A DNA stretch of 20,302 bases from an uncultured Bacteroides sp. Lineage in GTDB: Bacteria > Bacteroidota > Bacteroidia > Bacteroidales > Bacteroidaceae. The stretch covers positions 1 to 20,302 of the forward strand of contig USEY01000061.1 of assembly GCA_900553815.1 (NCBI GenBank), in the 5' to 3' direction. The notes beneath the pieces were generated by a model that did no database searches, was not told where the DNA came from, and was given only the letters and a program-made list of their open reading frames with translations. Made by a program: the position numbers and the translations under genes. Position 1 is the first letter of the stretch; the number at the start of each line of letters is the position of its first letter. Below, piece by piece: positions 8,558 to 15,464 of this stretch.

Positions 8558-8602
8558 AAAAAAGTTGTCTATATCAAATTAATCTATTTCATCCAGCAAA
8601 CT

Positions 8603-9679
8603 TTACCACTTCACCCCTTCCAGCACCACCTTCTTCACCTGCGGGATCCAAGGCTGAGAGCTGGAAATCACCCAATCCCAACGTTGCAGTTCGGAAGCCT
8701 CGTCTTTCACGTTGGGTATCACTACACGATACTTCGTCTTTACTCCCTTCAGGAAGCTCACTGCATTACCATTGGTCACAGTATTCTCCGTATCACCTAT
8801 ATAAATCTTGGTATAATAGCCCGGATAAGTATTCCCCTTATCATCAAAAGCATCACTACCATCACGGTTAAACCATACCTGCCAGTCTTCACGGTTGTTG
8901 GTCACTGCGAATTGAAACTCAACAACATTCCCGTTTTTCACACAAGAAAGAAATTCCACATCAACCTCTGAGTCGCACGAAGTAATCTTCTTGCACGAAC
9001 CCTGTGTATCGCCAGGTTCATCACCACCGCCCTGACTGTCTTCACCATACACCACCTGAATTTCCAAAGGCAAAGACTCTCCTTCTGCCTCGACCAACAG
9101 ATTGGCTGAAACATCTTCCGTAATCTTGCTGCGGTCAATATTCACCACCACAGCACTACTCTTACCCTGAGCCGTTGTACCGCTCTGTGGCGTCACACTC
9201 AACCACGTAGCCTGACAAGTCAGCGTCCACGACACGCTGCCCGACGTTCCTGTATTCATTACCTCAAAGGTCTTTGAGGTCTCGCCCTTATCAAAAACAA
9301 GTACATTGGTATTCAGCTTGATGCTTGCCTCGCCACGTTCCAACATCATATCGCCCGAGACCTGCTCACCAGCCACGAAAGAAATACGCTTGGTATTCGT
9401 CTTATAACCATTCTTGGAAATCTGAATGGTATATTGTCCCGGCTCCAAATCCAAAAACTCATAACGTCCGTCGCTACCCGTGTTCGTAGTTTTTCCACCC
9501 GGATTCAATACTACATGTGCTCCCGATACAGGTTCCCCATTATCAGCATCGTTCACAATGCCATAAATACTACCGGTTGTATCCACTTCATCCTTGGCAC
9601 AAGCCACCAGCAATGAAACAACCAAGCAACACAGTATAGACCATACTGCTTTTTTGTCTATTCTCTTCATCTTATTCAT
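8603..9679 (-). CDS. CarboxypepD-reg-like / BACON-domain lipoprotein, probably surface exposed
   Basis: A 358-residue protein. The signal sequence ends in LLVAC, a good lipobox, with Cys near residue 27. It is followed by AKDEVD, which resembles the K-(D/E)2 lipoprotein export signal described for surface lipoproteins in Bacteroidetes. Residues about 35-115 form a carboxypeptidase-regulatory-like beta sandwich (GSIYGIVNDADNGEPVSGAH, GRYEFLDLEPGQYTIQISKN). Residues about 118-212 are a BACON domain (SVSWTLTCQATWLSVTPQSG, then VVVNIDRSKI). After a Gly/Asp linker, the C-terminal 130 residues (FNRDGSDAFDDKGNTYPGYY) are unassigned. BACON domains in Bacteroides occur mainly in surface glycan-associated proteins; binding here is inferred. 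An alternative start at 9670 (MKRIDKK) is equally plausible. It lies 20 nt after the DUF5683 gene. Confidence 0.87.
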   Translation of the reverse strand: MNKMKRIDKKAVWSILCCLVVSLLVACAKDEVDTTGSIYGIVNDADNGEPVSGAHVVLNPGGKTTNTGSDGRYEFLDLEPGQYTIQISKNGYKTNTKRISFVAGEQVSGDMMLERGEASIKLNTNVLVFDKGETSKTFEVMNTGTSGSVSWTLTCQATWLSVTPQSGTTAQGKSSAVVVNIDRSKITEDVSANLLVEAEGESLPLEIQVVYGEDSQGGGDEPGDTQGSCKKITSCDSEVDVEFLSCVKNGNVVEFQFAVTNNREDWQVWFNRDGSDAFDDKGNTYPGYYTKIYIGDTENTVTNGNAVSFLKGVKTKYRVVIPNVKDEASELQRWDWVISSSQPWIPQVKKVVLEGVKW

Positions 9680-9699
9680 GTATATATTAGAATTTGCAA

Positions 9700-10593
9700 T
9701 TAGAAATTCAAAGCCAGACTAACACCGTTGCAGTCACCCAAAGCTGGCGCCATACTGCAACGGACACGCTTGTCGGTCACGGCCCTCTTGCGCCCATTGG
9801 CCACCAAGGCATCGACAATATTATAAACATAAAGCGCGGCGGCAGCGCCTATAAATCCGTTACGCACATTTTCCCAATTATCAGCTTTTGTGTTGTAGGT
9901 CTGCTGGTGTTTGGGTTGTTCGTGCATCTTCTTGACATACGAACTACGCAGATTCTCGGCTACAATAATACCACCGGCCAACAATGCCTCACCGCCTAAA
10001 ATACATACACCTTTTACCGTACTGCCCTTATACATCTGCCCCCAGCCAGGTATGAACATAGAGCGTACCAGCCCACGGGCACCATACTTACGCGTGAATG
10101 TCAAACGGTCAAAATCGGGTGCAGCCACATCTGCCACGCCAAACAATGCATAGCAACGATAACGGCTGCCACCTGGATAATACACTTGTTCCCAATATTC
10201 ATCGTATTTGGTGGCAAGCACATCTACTGTACCGCCATCTACTTCATAATGAAAAGTAAACAAGGAATTTTCCTTATACAAGCCATCGGTCTCTTCGGCC
10301 TGTATGTCACCTGATGACTTTCCCGATATTTTCCAGGAATGTGCCACATAGTCGGACAGCTGCTGAAGACATGCCTGACGAGCCTCATCGAGCGTTTTGC
10401 CCTCTGCTTCCGTCAACTGATAATGGAAAGTAGCATTTGTGGGTCGGGGCAAACGGTTGGCAAGCCAAGCCGGGCGCATGGATTCTGATTTACCAAGCAC
10501 TTTTTGTGCACAGATATTACCGGAATAAGCAAACAAGAGCCACAACATCGCCAAGGATGAATAAACGGCCGTCCTAAAAATGTATTTCTTCAT
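9700..10593 (-). CDS. Exported DUF5683 membrane protein
   Basis: A 297-residue protein. An N-terminal signal or anchor (hydrophobic residues about 8-28, then CAQK) is followed by a soluble domain of about 130 residues resembling LPP20-type folds (ATFHYQLTEAEGKTLDEARQ, DEYWEQVYYPGG). The DUF5683 region comes after that: RSMFIPGWGQMYKG near residue 178, a hydrophobic stretch (GGEALLAGGIIVAEN) and a second one (GFIGAAAALYVYNIVDALVA). RS-(x)n-IPGWGQ-Y-G is the family hallmark. Family function is unknown. As first gene of the operon it sits directly behind a long structured leader. Its first 40 nt of upstream sequence and its MKKYI start are duplicated 200 bp further upstream. The GGAGG before it is 23 nt from the ATG, too far to serve as a standard ribosome binding site. 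Confidence 0.85.
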   Translation of the reverse strand: MKKYIFRTAVYSSLAMLWLLFAYSGNICAQKVLGKSESMRPAWLANRLPRPTNATFHYQLTEAEGKTLDEARQACLQQLSDYVAHSWKISGKSSGDIQAEETDGLYKENSLFTFHYEVDGGTVDVLATKYDEYWEQVYYPGGSRYRCYALFGVADVAAPDFDRLTFTRKYGARGLVRSMFIPGWGQMYKGSTVKGVCILGGEALLAGGIIVAENLRSSYVKKMHEQPKHQQTYNTKADNWENVRNGFIGAAAALYVYNIVDALVANGRKRAVTDKRVRCSMAPALGDCNGVSLALNF

Positions 10594-10624
10594 AATATTA
10601 TTATATCGCCTGTAGCCTCCCCCA
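10581..10624 (-). repeat. Duplicated leader/start segment, copy at the DUF5683 gene
   Basis: This 44-bp segment spans the first codons of the DUF5683 gene and its 5' leader. On the minus strand both copies contain GGGGGAGGCTACAGGC, an AT-rich spacer, ATAATATT and the ATG. The partner is at 10781-10823. Confidence 0.85.
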
Positions 10625-10661
10625 TTACCGGAAGAAGACTATTGAATGCACAAAGTGAATG

Positions 10662-10793
10662 TCATACCAAGCCATATTCTTGGTAGCAGATTACAGAATA
10701 TATATCCCGCACACGAAAAAACGGATAAGGACGCAAAGCAGACGACATCAACAACAAAGCTTGAGTGACAGACTGGGGTATGTATATTTTCAT
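10662..10793 (-). pseudogene. 43-codon ORF, probable relic of a DUF5683-gene start
   Basis: The ORF starts MKIYIPQSVTQALLLMSS and stops at TGA (10662-10664). Its leader and first codons match those of the DUF5683 gene (MKKYIFRTAVYSSLAMLW), and both continue into a hydrophobic run. After about 20 residues the similarity is lost and the C-terminal part looks random. I infer a tandem duplication of a leader plus signal-peptide start with decay of the body. A small leader peptide controlling the downstream gene is the alternative. Confidence 0.4.
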
Positions 10794-10823
10794 AATATTA
10801 TTTTTTGCCTGTAGCCTCCCCCG
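10781..10823 (-). repeat. Duplicated leader/start segment, upstream copy
   Basis: Near-identical to 10581-10624 and 200 bp upstream of it, one base shorter in the AT spacer. In this copy TAGCC just before the motif can pair with GGCTA inside it, a 5-bp stem the other copy lacks. Confidence 0.85.
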
Positions 10824-10833
10824 ATTCGGCTAT

Positions 10834-10932
10834 AAAACAAAAAAGGCATGGGAGTCTGTACCTCTGCTTATCCCGACTTCAGGCTCTCGCATTGCCCACC
10901 TTCAAGGATAAGCAACGCAGCTAGCCCACGCC
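10834..10932 (-). terminator. Rho-independent terminator closing the structured RNA
   Basis: On the minus strand GGCGTGGG (10932-10925) pairs with CCCATGCC (10852-10845), with the GCTTATCC/GGATAAGC stem inside, and the 3' arm runs directly into TTTTTTGTTTTA (10844-10833). It lies about 240 nt before the DUF5683 start codon, so full termination would isolate the RNA and partial termination would act as an attenuator. Confidence 0.6.
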
Positions 10933-11118
10933 AAAGATGTTATAGTACAGAACGACATGTCAATACATGATGTTCGGACACGACACCTCCAGTGGACGTC
11001 TCCGTTGCCGTATCTTCATGAAGGTTCAAATTTGCGAGATTCGAAGTCTGAAGACAACGTCTTGGTAAACGCCTTTCTTAAAAAAAGAACCTCCCACTAA
11101 CCCACTGGCTAGCTAAGG
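10834..11118 (-). ncRNA. Structured RNA or attenuated leader, family unknown
   Basis: It begins just downstream of a strong Bacteroides-type promoter and ends in a stem followed by TTTTTTGTTTT, about 285 nt in all. Strong pairings: 10925-10932 with 10845-10852 (closing stem, one G-U), 10906-10913 with 10866-10873 (GCTTATCC/GGATAAGC) and 11107-11114 with 10919-10926 (AGCTAGCC/GGCTAGCT). CTGTAC at 10945-10950 can pair with GTACAG at 10856-10861, which would be incompatible with a simple nested terminator stem. No conserved motif of tmRNA, RNase P RNA, SRP RNA or the common riboswitches was recognised. A 6S-like RNA is not excluded but the length is greater than usual. It could be a stand-alone sRNA or a conditional terminator controlling the eight-gene operon. 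Confidence 0.55.
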
Positions 11119-11124
11119 TTGCAG

Positions 11125-11155
11125 CAAAGATAAGGACTTTATTTATATCAACAAA
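11125..11155 (-). promoter_or_regulatory. Bacteroides-type promoter for the structured RNA/leader
   Basis: On the minus strand a -33 TTTG (11155-11152) is followed, after exactly 19 bp, by a perfect -7 box TATCTTTG (11132-11125; consensus TAnnTTTG). Predicted transcription start is near 11118-11120. This is the best promoter match seen upstream of the operon. Confidence 0.75.
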
Positions 11156-11428
11156 AGGAATAAGATGTTTTTTAAAGCAGAATTTTTATCAACATACATT
11201 CATCATTATTTATAGGAGCGATAAACGACGTATCTGCCCGTCCTATTTCAAGCAACCAGAAACATGCTAATTGACAGCACATTATACAAAATTCCGGAAA
11301 AGAAAGAACAAAAAGAATGATAAAAGCCAATCATGAAGCATACCCACTATAAACTAACCATAATACGGACATAAGTAGTAGAATTTCTACGACAGATAAT
11401 AGAAATAATACAATTCAGCTTATAGCGA

Positions 11429-11581
11429 ATGGCAAAGAACGAATGTAATACTTATTTCAAGACGTCTTATCAGCTGTTACAAAAATCAGACAGCGGATTT
11501 GCCAGTTCTTCAGACGACATGTTTTCCGTTCCGAATTCTCCCAAACAATTAAGCCGGGAAAGAAAAAAGATTAAGCTTTAA
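11429..11581 (+). CDS. Possible small protein of 50 residues, unknown
   Basis: An uninterrupted frame from ATG to TAA encodes a 50-residue Ser/Lys-rich hydrophilic peptide starting MAKNECNTYFKTSYQLLQKS and ending RERKKIKL. Its composition is more protein-like than the random frames around it, and nothing else occupies the stretch. There is no clear ribosome binding site or promoter, and I do not recognise the family. It could be noncoding or the relic of a longer gene. Confidence 0.25.
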   Translation: MAKNECNTYFKTSYQLLQKSDSGFASSSDDMFSVPNSPKQLSRERKKIKL

Positions 11582-11611
11582 ACATCATACAAGAATACTT
11601 ACACATGGATA

Positions 11612-11671
11612 TGTACGGCGAGCGTCGAACGGAAGCAATAATAATTTATCCAGCGCAATACCCGCCGTACA
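11612..11671. repeat. 9-bp inverted repeat
   Basis: TGTACGGCG at 11612-11620 is the exact reverse complement of CGCCGTACA at 11663-11671, enclosing 42 nt. It may be part of a folded transcript or a protein-binding site; nothing in the sequence decides. Confidence 0.55.
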
Positions 11672-11717
11672 GTTTCTGAAGCCTTACAACCCTACCCCAA
11701 TCGCCCCTCAGACGTAT

Positions 11718-11784
11718 CTGCTCCGTATCTCCTTCGTTCAAAGGTACCCGTAAGCGAACAAGGAACGAAGAAGATACGGAGCAG
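11718..11784. repeat. 22-bp inverted repeat with one mismatch
   Basis: The arm 11718-11739 pairs with 11763-11784 in 21 of 22 positions around a 23-nt loop. Both arms contain GTATCT and CTTCGTT or their complements. It sits just beyond the ABC-F terminator. There is no adjoining T run, so a simple terminator is not supported. Confidence 0.75.
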
Positions 11785-11801
11785 GAACGAACAAAACACG
11801 T

Positions 11802-11838
11802 AAAAAAAGCCATCTGAGAACAGACTTCTCAAATGGCT
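11802..11838 (-). terminator. Rho-independent terminator of the ABC-F gene
   Basis: On the minus strand AGCCATTTGAGAA (11838-11826), loop GTCTG and TTCTCAGATGGCT (11820-11808) form a 13-bp stem with one mismatch, followed directly by a T run (11808-11802). It lies about 85 nt after the ABC-F stop codon. Confidence 0.85.
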
Positions 11839-11922
11839 GCAATTTTTCAGGAAGATAGACTATGCAAGAAGCTGTCCTAGCTGCTGCAAACAATCTTATT
11901 TATTTACACGCAAGTTTTGGAT

Positions 11923-13563
11923 TTAGTTTTTCTTCTCCAACTCGCGCAAGGAATCTAATTTCTTCTTTTCCAGGAATTCGTAGATACCGCAGAGGTGTTC
12001 CTTGACCTGCTTGTTGCCGAATTCGTAGACCTTGCTCACAAGGCCGTCGAGAAAGTCGCGGTCGTGGCTCACCACTATCAGGGTACCGTCGAAGTCCATC
12101 AGAGCCTGCTTCAGAATGTCCTTGGTCTTCAGGTCGAGATGGTTGGTGGGCTCGTCGAGGATGAGCAGGTTCACCGGTTCGAGCAGCAGCTTTATCATGG
12201 CCAGTCGGGTGCGCTCGCCACCGGAGAGCACCTTGACCTTCTTCATCGAGGCCTCGGGGCTGCCAAACATGAATGCACCCAGCAGGTCGCGTATCTTGTT
12301 GCGTATCTCACCCTTGGCCACATCGTCGATGGTCTGAAACACCGTCAGGTTCTCGTCGAGCAAGGAGGCCTGGTTCTGCGCGAAATAGCCTATCTGCACG
12401 TTGTGACCCAGGGTCAGTGTGCCCTCGTGGGCAATCTCGCCCATGATGCACTTCACCAGCGTTGACTTACCTTCACCGTTCTTGCCCACAAAGGCCACCT
12501 TGTCGCCGCGTTCGATGGTCAGCGTGGCATTGCGGAACACCACGTGGTCGCCGTAGGTCTTGCCTACCCCTTCCATCACCACGGGGTAGCTGCCCGAGCG
12601 GGGCGACGGGGGAAACTTGAGGCGCAGGGCCGAGGTGTCTTCCTCATCCACTTCCAGCAGTTCCAGCTTCTCCAGCATCTTCACGCGGCTCTGCACTTGC
12701 AGGGTCTTGGAGTACGTACCCTTGAAGCGTTCAATGAAGTCCTTGGTTTCGGCAATGAACTTCTGTTGCTCGTCGTAAGCCTTCTGCTGTTGTTCGCGGC
12801 GTTCCTTGCGCAGCTCCAGGTATTTGGAGTAGTTCACCTTGTAGTCGTAGATGCGGCCCATGGTCACTTCGATGGTGCGGGTAGTTATGTTGTCCACAAA
12901 CTTGCGGTCGTGGCTGATGACAACGACGGCCTTTCCACTGCTGATAAGGAAATCTTCGAGCCACTGAATGGACTCGATGTCCAGGTGGTTGGTAGGCTCG
13001 TCGAGCAGCAGCACATCGGGCTTCTGCAGGAGCAGCTTGGCCAGCTCAATACGCATGCGCCAGCCGCCGCTGAAGTCGCTGGTAGGACGATTGAAGTCGT
13101 CGCGCACAAAGCCCAGACCCAACAGAGTCTTCTCCACATCTTCCTCGTAGTTGGTGGCATCAATGGCATAGAACTTCTCGCTCATGGCTGATACGCGTTC
13201 GATAAGCTCCATGTAGCTGTCGCTCTCATAGTCGGTACGCATCTCCAGCTCCTTGTTCAGGCGGTCTATCTCGGCCTCCATCTCGTGCAGATGGGCAAAG
13301 GCCTGTGAGGTCTCTTCGAAGACGGTGCGTCCGTCTTCGGTCATCAGATGCTGGGGCAGGTAGGCCACCACGCAGTCCTTGGGCACCGACACCTTGCCCC
13401 GGGTAGGCTGTCTGACGCCCGCCAGAATCTTCAGCAAGGTACTCTTGCCCGCCCCGTTCTTACCCATGAGGGCAATGCGGTCTTTCTCGTTAATCACAAA
13501 GGAAATGTCACTGAATAAAGTAGTGCCGCCAAACTCCACGGCCAGTCCGTCTACTGAAATCAT
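11923..13563 (-). CDS. ABC-F family ATP-binding protein
   Basis: A 546-residue protein with two ABC ATPase domains in one chain and no membrane segments. Domain 1: Walker A GKNGAGKS (34-41), signature FSGGWRMR, Walker B with LLLDEPTNHLD, and switch His in ISHDRKF. Domain 2: GKNGEGKS, LSGGERTR, LLILDEPTNHLD, VSHDRDF. The charged linker (YLELRKERREQQQKAYDEQQ, then KTLQVQSRVKMLEKLEL) is the P-site tRNA-interacting motif region typical of ABC-F translation factors (EttA/Uup/YdiF group), which act on stalled or initiating ribosomes. A resistance role cannot be read from sequence; a housekeeping factor is more likely given its length and lack of an Uup-type coiled-coil tail. It is single-cistron, with its own -7 box and terminator, and GC-rich like its right-hand neighbours. 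Confidence 0.93.
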   Translation of the reverse strand: MISVDGLAVEFGGTTLFSDISFVINEKDRIALMGKNGAGKSTLLKILAGVRQPTRGKVSVPKDCVVAYLPQHLMTEDGRTVFEETSQAFAHLHEMEAEIDRLNKELEMRTDYESDSYMELIERVSAMSEKFYAIDATNYEEDVEKTLLGLGFVRDDFNRPTSDFSGGWRMRIELAKLLLQKPDVLLLDEPTNHLDIESIQWLEDFLISSGKAVVVISHDRKFVDNITTRTIEVTMGRIYDYKVNYSKYLELRKERREQQQKAYDEQQKFIAETKDFIERFKGTYSKTLQVQSRVKMLEKLELLEVDEEDTSALRLKFPPSPRSGSYPVVMEGVGKTYGDHVVFRNATLTIERGDKVAFVGKNGEGKSTLVKCIMGEIAHEGTLTLGHNVQIGYFAQNQASLLDENLTVFQTIDDVAKGEIRNKIRDLLGAFMFGSPEASMKKVKVLSGGERTRLAMIKLLLEPVNLLILDEPTNHLDLKTKDILKQALMDFDGTLIVVSHDRDFLDGLVSKVYEFGNKQVKEHLCGIYEFLEKKKLDSLRELEKKN

Positions 13564-13588
13564 ATCTGTCTGTCAAAAAAATGAGGGG

Positions 13589-13596
13589 CAAAGATA
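13589..13596 (-). promoter_or_regulatory. -7 box of the ABC-F promoter
   Basis: A perfect TATCTTTG (TAnnTTTG consensus) on the minus strand, 25 nt before the ABC-F ATG. No good TTTG is found at the expected -33 position. It implies a short 5' untranslated region of about 20 nt. Confidence 0.6.
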
Positions 13597-13622
13597 CGGA
13601 TAAATCATGATTTCTCCTTATA

Positions 13623-13653
13623 TTTGCCACGCTAACCGATAAAGGTATCTGAG
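13623..13653 (+). promoter_or_regulatory. Probable promoter of the metal-efflux operon
   Basis: TTTG at 13623-13626, a 19-bp spacer, then TATCTGAG at 13646-13653, which keeps TAnnT and the final G of the -7 consensus. It ends 17 nt before the ATG at 13671. It lies back to back with the ABC-F promoter, so a shared regulator could act on both; no operator is evident. Confidence 0.5.
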
Positions 13654-13670
13654 CCAAACACGATAAAGGG

Positions 13671-14078
13671 ATGAAGAACAGACGATACATAACTTATCTG
13701 CTACTGTTCGTCAGCGTCATTGCGCTGATGGTTCCCGTCATTCCCCATCATCATCACGCGGGCGGACTGATGTGCCTGAAGAACGACTACACTCCTACGG
13801 AGCAACGGCAGTCGGACGCTACCGAGCCGCATCATAATTGCCAGGACGCCAGCTGCGTGAGCGACAACTTTTTCCAACTGGCTCCCTCTACCTCCAACAA
13901 TGACCTGCAACCTGACTTCCAATGGGTTATTCCTCTGCTGGACGACCTCTGTGCAGGCCTTCTGCTGCCTCCCGACAGGCAAAACAAGCAACATTTTTCT
14001 TTTTACATAGAATCGCTGCACGGCATCTACCTATCCCGTGCCACAGGGCTTCGCGCGCCTCCTTCTCAGCTTGCCTAA
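13671..14078 (+). CDS. Small His-rich exported protein, DUF6769-like
   Basis: A 135-residue protein. The hydrophobic N-terminus (residues 7-25, ending VPVIP) is followed at once by HHHH (26-29) and then Cys35. A second cluster lies in EPHHNCQDASC. The rest is Gln/Leu/Pro-rich (WVIPLLDDLCAGLLLPPDRQ) with no catalytic motif. Its size, His/Cys pairs and place as first gene before an HlyD/RND/TolC set match the small DUF6769-type proteins seen beside Bacteroidetes cation efflux operons. A periplasmic metal-binding or sensing role is inferred from the ligand clusters and the context. It is separated from the adaptor gene by 117 nt that contain another possible -7 box. Confidence 0.75.
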   Translation: MKNRRYITYLLLFVSVIALMVPVIPHHHHAGGLMCLKNDYTPTEQRQSDATEPHHNCQDASCVSDNFFQLAPSTSNNDLQPDFQWVIPLLDDLCAGLLLPPDRQNKQHFSFYIESLHGIYLSRATGLRAPPSQLA

Positions 14079-14134
14079 GCACTGCATGGTGCCTATATGT
14101 GCACTTTGCAACCGGGTTGCATGTCCCGGCATGT

Positions 14135-14142
14135 TACCTTTG
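14135..14142 (+). promoter_or_regulatory. Possible internal -7 box before the adaptor gene
   Basis: TACCTTTG matches TAnnTTTG. The nearest upstream TTTG is 26 bp away, too far for the usual spacing, and the interval holds small palindromes (GCAACCGGGTTGC). Weak evidence for a second start of transcription. Confidence 0.3.
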
Positions 14143-14195
14143 TCCCCGCAAGGGACTTCCCTTACATTTCTGCTAATAACCAATTCATACACATC

Positions 14196-15446
14196 ATGAA
14201 GAAAATGATATTCATGGGAGCCATCGCCCTGTGCGCCTTGTGCTCCTGCAACGACAAGTCCGACCACGGGCACGACGGACACGACCATGCCACCGAAGCC
14301 CACAACCACGAACAGCATGCCCACGAAGAAGGGCACAACCACGAGCATCACGCCCGCGAAGAAGAAGGCCACAGCCACGACCACGAGGGCGACGCGCATG
14401 CAGAAGGTGCACACGCCGAAGGCAGCAACGAAATCGTGATGCCACCCGCCAAGGCACAGGCGGCCGGCGTGGAAGTAAGCACCGTAGAGGCAGGCAGCTT
14501 CCAGCAAGTCATCAAGACCAGCGGACAGGTGATGGCCGCACAAGGCAACGAGAGCATGGCGGTGGCCTCAGTGGCCGGCGTGGTGTCGTTCAAAAGGAAC
14601 GTGACCGAAGGCATGAGCGTAAGCAAGGGCAGCCCCCTGCTGGTGCTTTCCTCGCAGAACATGGCCGAGGGTGACCCTGTGCAGAAGGCACGCGTGGCCT
14701 ACGAAGTGGCGCAGAAAGAATACGAACGCATGAAAGCACTGGTGGGCAGCCGCATCGTGTCGGAGAAGGAGTTTGCCCAGGCCAGACAGGCGTATGAGAA
14801 CGCCCGCATCAGCTATGAGGCCGTGGCCAAAAACCACTCGGAAGGCGGACAGACCATCACCGCACCCATAGCGGGATATATCAAGAGCCTGCTGGTGAAG
14901 GAAGGCGACTATGTGCAGGTGGGTCAGCCGCTGGTAAGCATCACGCAGAACCGCAAGCTCTACCTCAAGGCCGACGTGTCGGAACGCTACTACACCGACC
15001 TGCCAACCATTGCCACCGCCAACTTCTGTACTCCCTATAATAATAAGGTATATGCCCTGACCGACCTGGGCGGCCGTCTGCTGTCGTATGGAAAGGCCAC
15101 CGACCAGAACAGCCACTACCTGCCCATCACCTTTGAGTTCGACAACCGCGGAGACATGATACCCGGCTCCTTTGTGGAGGTCTACCTGCTGGGCCGCACA
15201 CAAGAGGGCGTCATCAGTCTGCCCCGCACGGCACTGACCGAGGAACAGGGCAGCTACTTCGTCTACCTGCAACTGGATGAGGAGTGCTACCGCAAGCAGC
15301 TTGTCACCCCGGGTGCCGACAATGGCCAGCGCGTGCAGATACTCAGCGGACTGGAGCCGGGACAGCGGGTAGTAGTAAAGGGTGCCTACCAGGTGAAGCT
15401 GGCGGGGGCATCAAATGCAATACCGGCACATAGTCATGAACACTAA
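14196..15446 (+). CDS. Periplasmic adaptor lipoprotein of an RND metal efflux pump (CusB/CzcB type)
   Basis: About 416 residues. The start at 14196 gives a clear lipoprotein signal, MKKMIFMGAIALCALCSC, with lipidated Cys18. An upstream in-frame ATG at 14097 would put 33 hydrophilic residues ahead of it and is rejected. Residues 22-70 are a His/Glu/Asp-rich tract (DHGHDGHDH, EQHAHEEGHNHEHH), and the C-terminus ends HSHEH, both likely metal ligands. The membrane-fusion core follows: lipoyl-like half (VSFKRNVTEGMSVSKGSPLL), helical hairpin (QKEYERMKALVGSRIVSEKE), second lipoyl half (APIAGYIKSLLVKEGDYVQV) and beta-barrel with membrane-proximal domain (GSFVEVYLLG, ILSGLEPGQRVVVKGAYQVK). In the family, this subunit links the inner-membrane pump to the outer-membrane channel and can hand over cations. 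Confidence 0.92.
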   Translation: MKKMIFMGAIALCALCSCNDKSDHGHDGHDHATEAHNHEQHAHEEGHNHEHHAREEEGHSHDHEGDAHAEGAHAEGSNEIVMPPAKAQAAGVEVSTVEAGSFQQVIKTSGQVMAAQGNESMAVASVAGVVSFKRNVTEGMSVSKGSPLLVLSSQNMAEGDPVQKARVAYEVAQKEYERMKALVGSRIVSEKEFAQARQAYENARISYEAVAKNHSEGGQTITAPIAGYIKSLLVKEGDYVQVGQPLVSITQNRKLYLKADVSERYYTDLPTIATANFCTPYNNKVYALTDLGGRLLSYGKATDQNSHYLPITFEFDNRGDMIPGSFVEVYLLGRTQEGVISLPRTALTEEQGSYFVYLQLDEECYRKQLVTPGADNGQRVQILSGLEPGQRVVVKGAYQVKLAGASNAIPAHSHEH

Positions 15447-15464
15447 TCCCAACAAGTACGTAAA

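Larger units (their letters stand above)
11119..11922. other. AT-rich gene-poor region between the leader and the ABC-F gene
   Basis: No large gene is present. The region contains the leader promoter, a possible 50-residue plus-strand ORF (11429-11581), two long-armed inverted repeats (11612-11671 and 11718-11784) and the ABC-F terminator. I recognise nothing else. Confidence 0.6.

Noticed and set aside
10834..11118. tmRNA, RNase P RNA, SRP RNA or a common riboswitch
   Set aside because: None of their conserved sequence motifs was seen on either strand; 6S RNA remains possible but unsupported.
11248..11334. 28-residue hydrophobic minus-strand ORF (starts MIGFYHSF), possible type I toxin
   Set aside because: Too short, no ribosome binding site or antisense promoter identified, and chance frames of this kind are common in AT-rich DNA.
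12544..13191. Long plus-strand frame opposite the ABC-F gene
   Set aside because: It is an antisense shadow of a well-supported ABC-F gene in GC-rich DNA; the translation is low-complexity His/Gln/Val-rich.
14097..14195. Upstream in-frame extension of the adaptor gene
   Set aside because: It would place hydrophilic residues ahead of a textbook lipoprotein signal; the ATG at 14196 gives the correct N-terminus.
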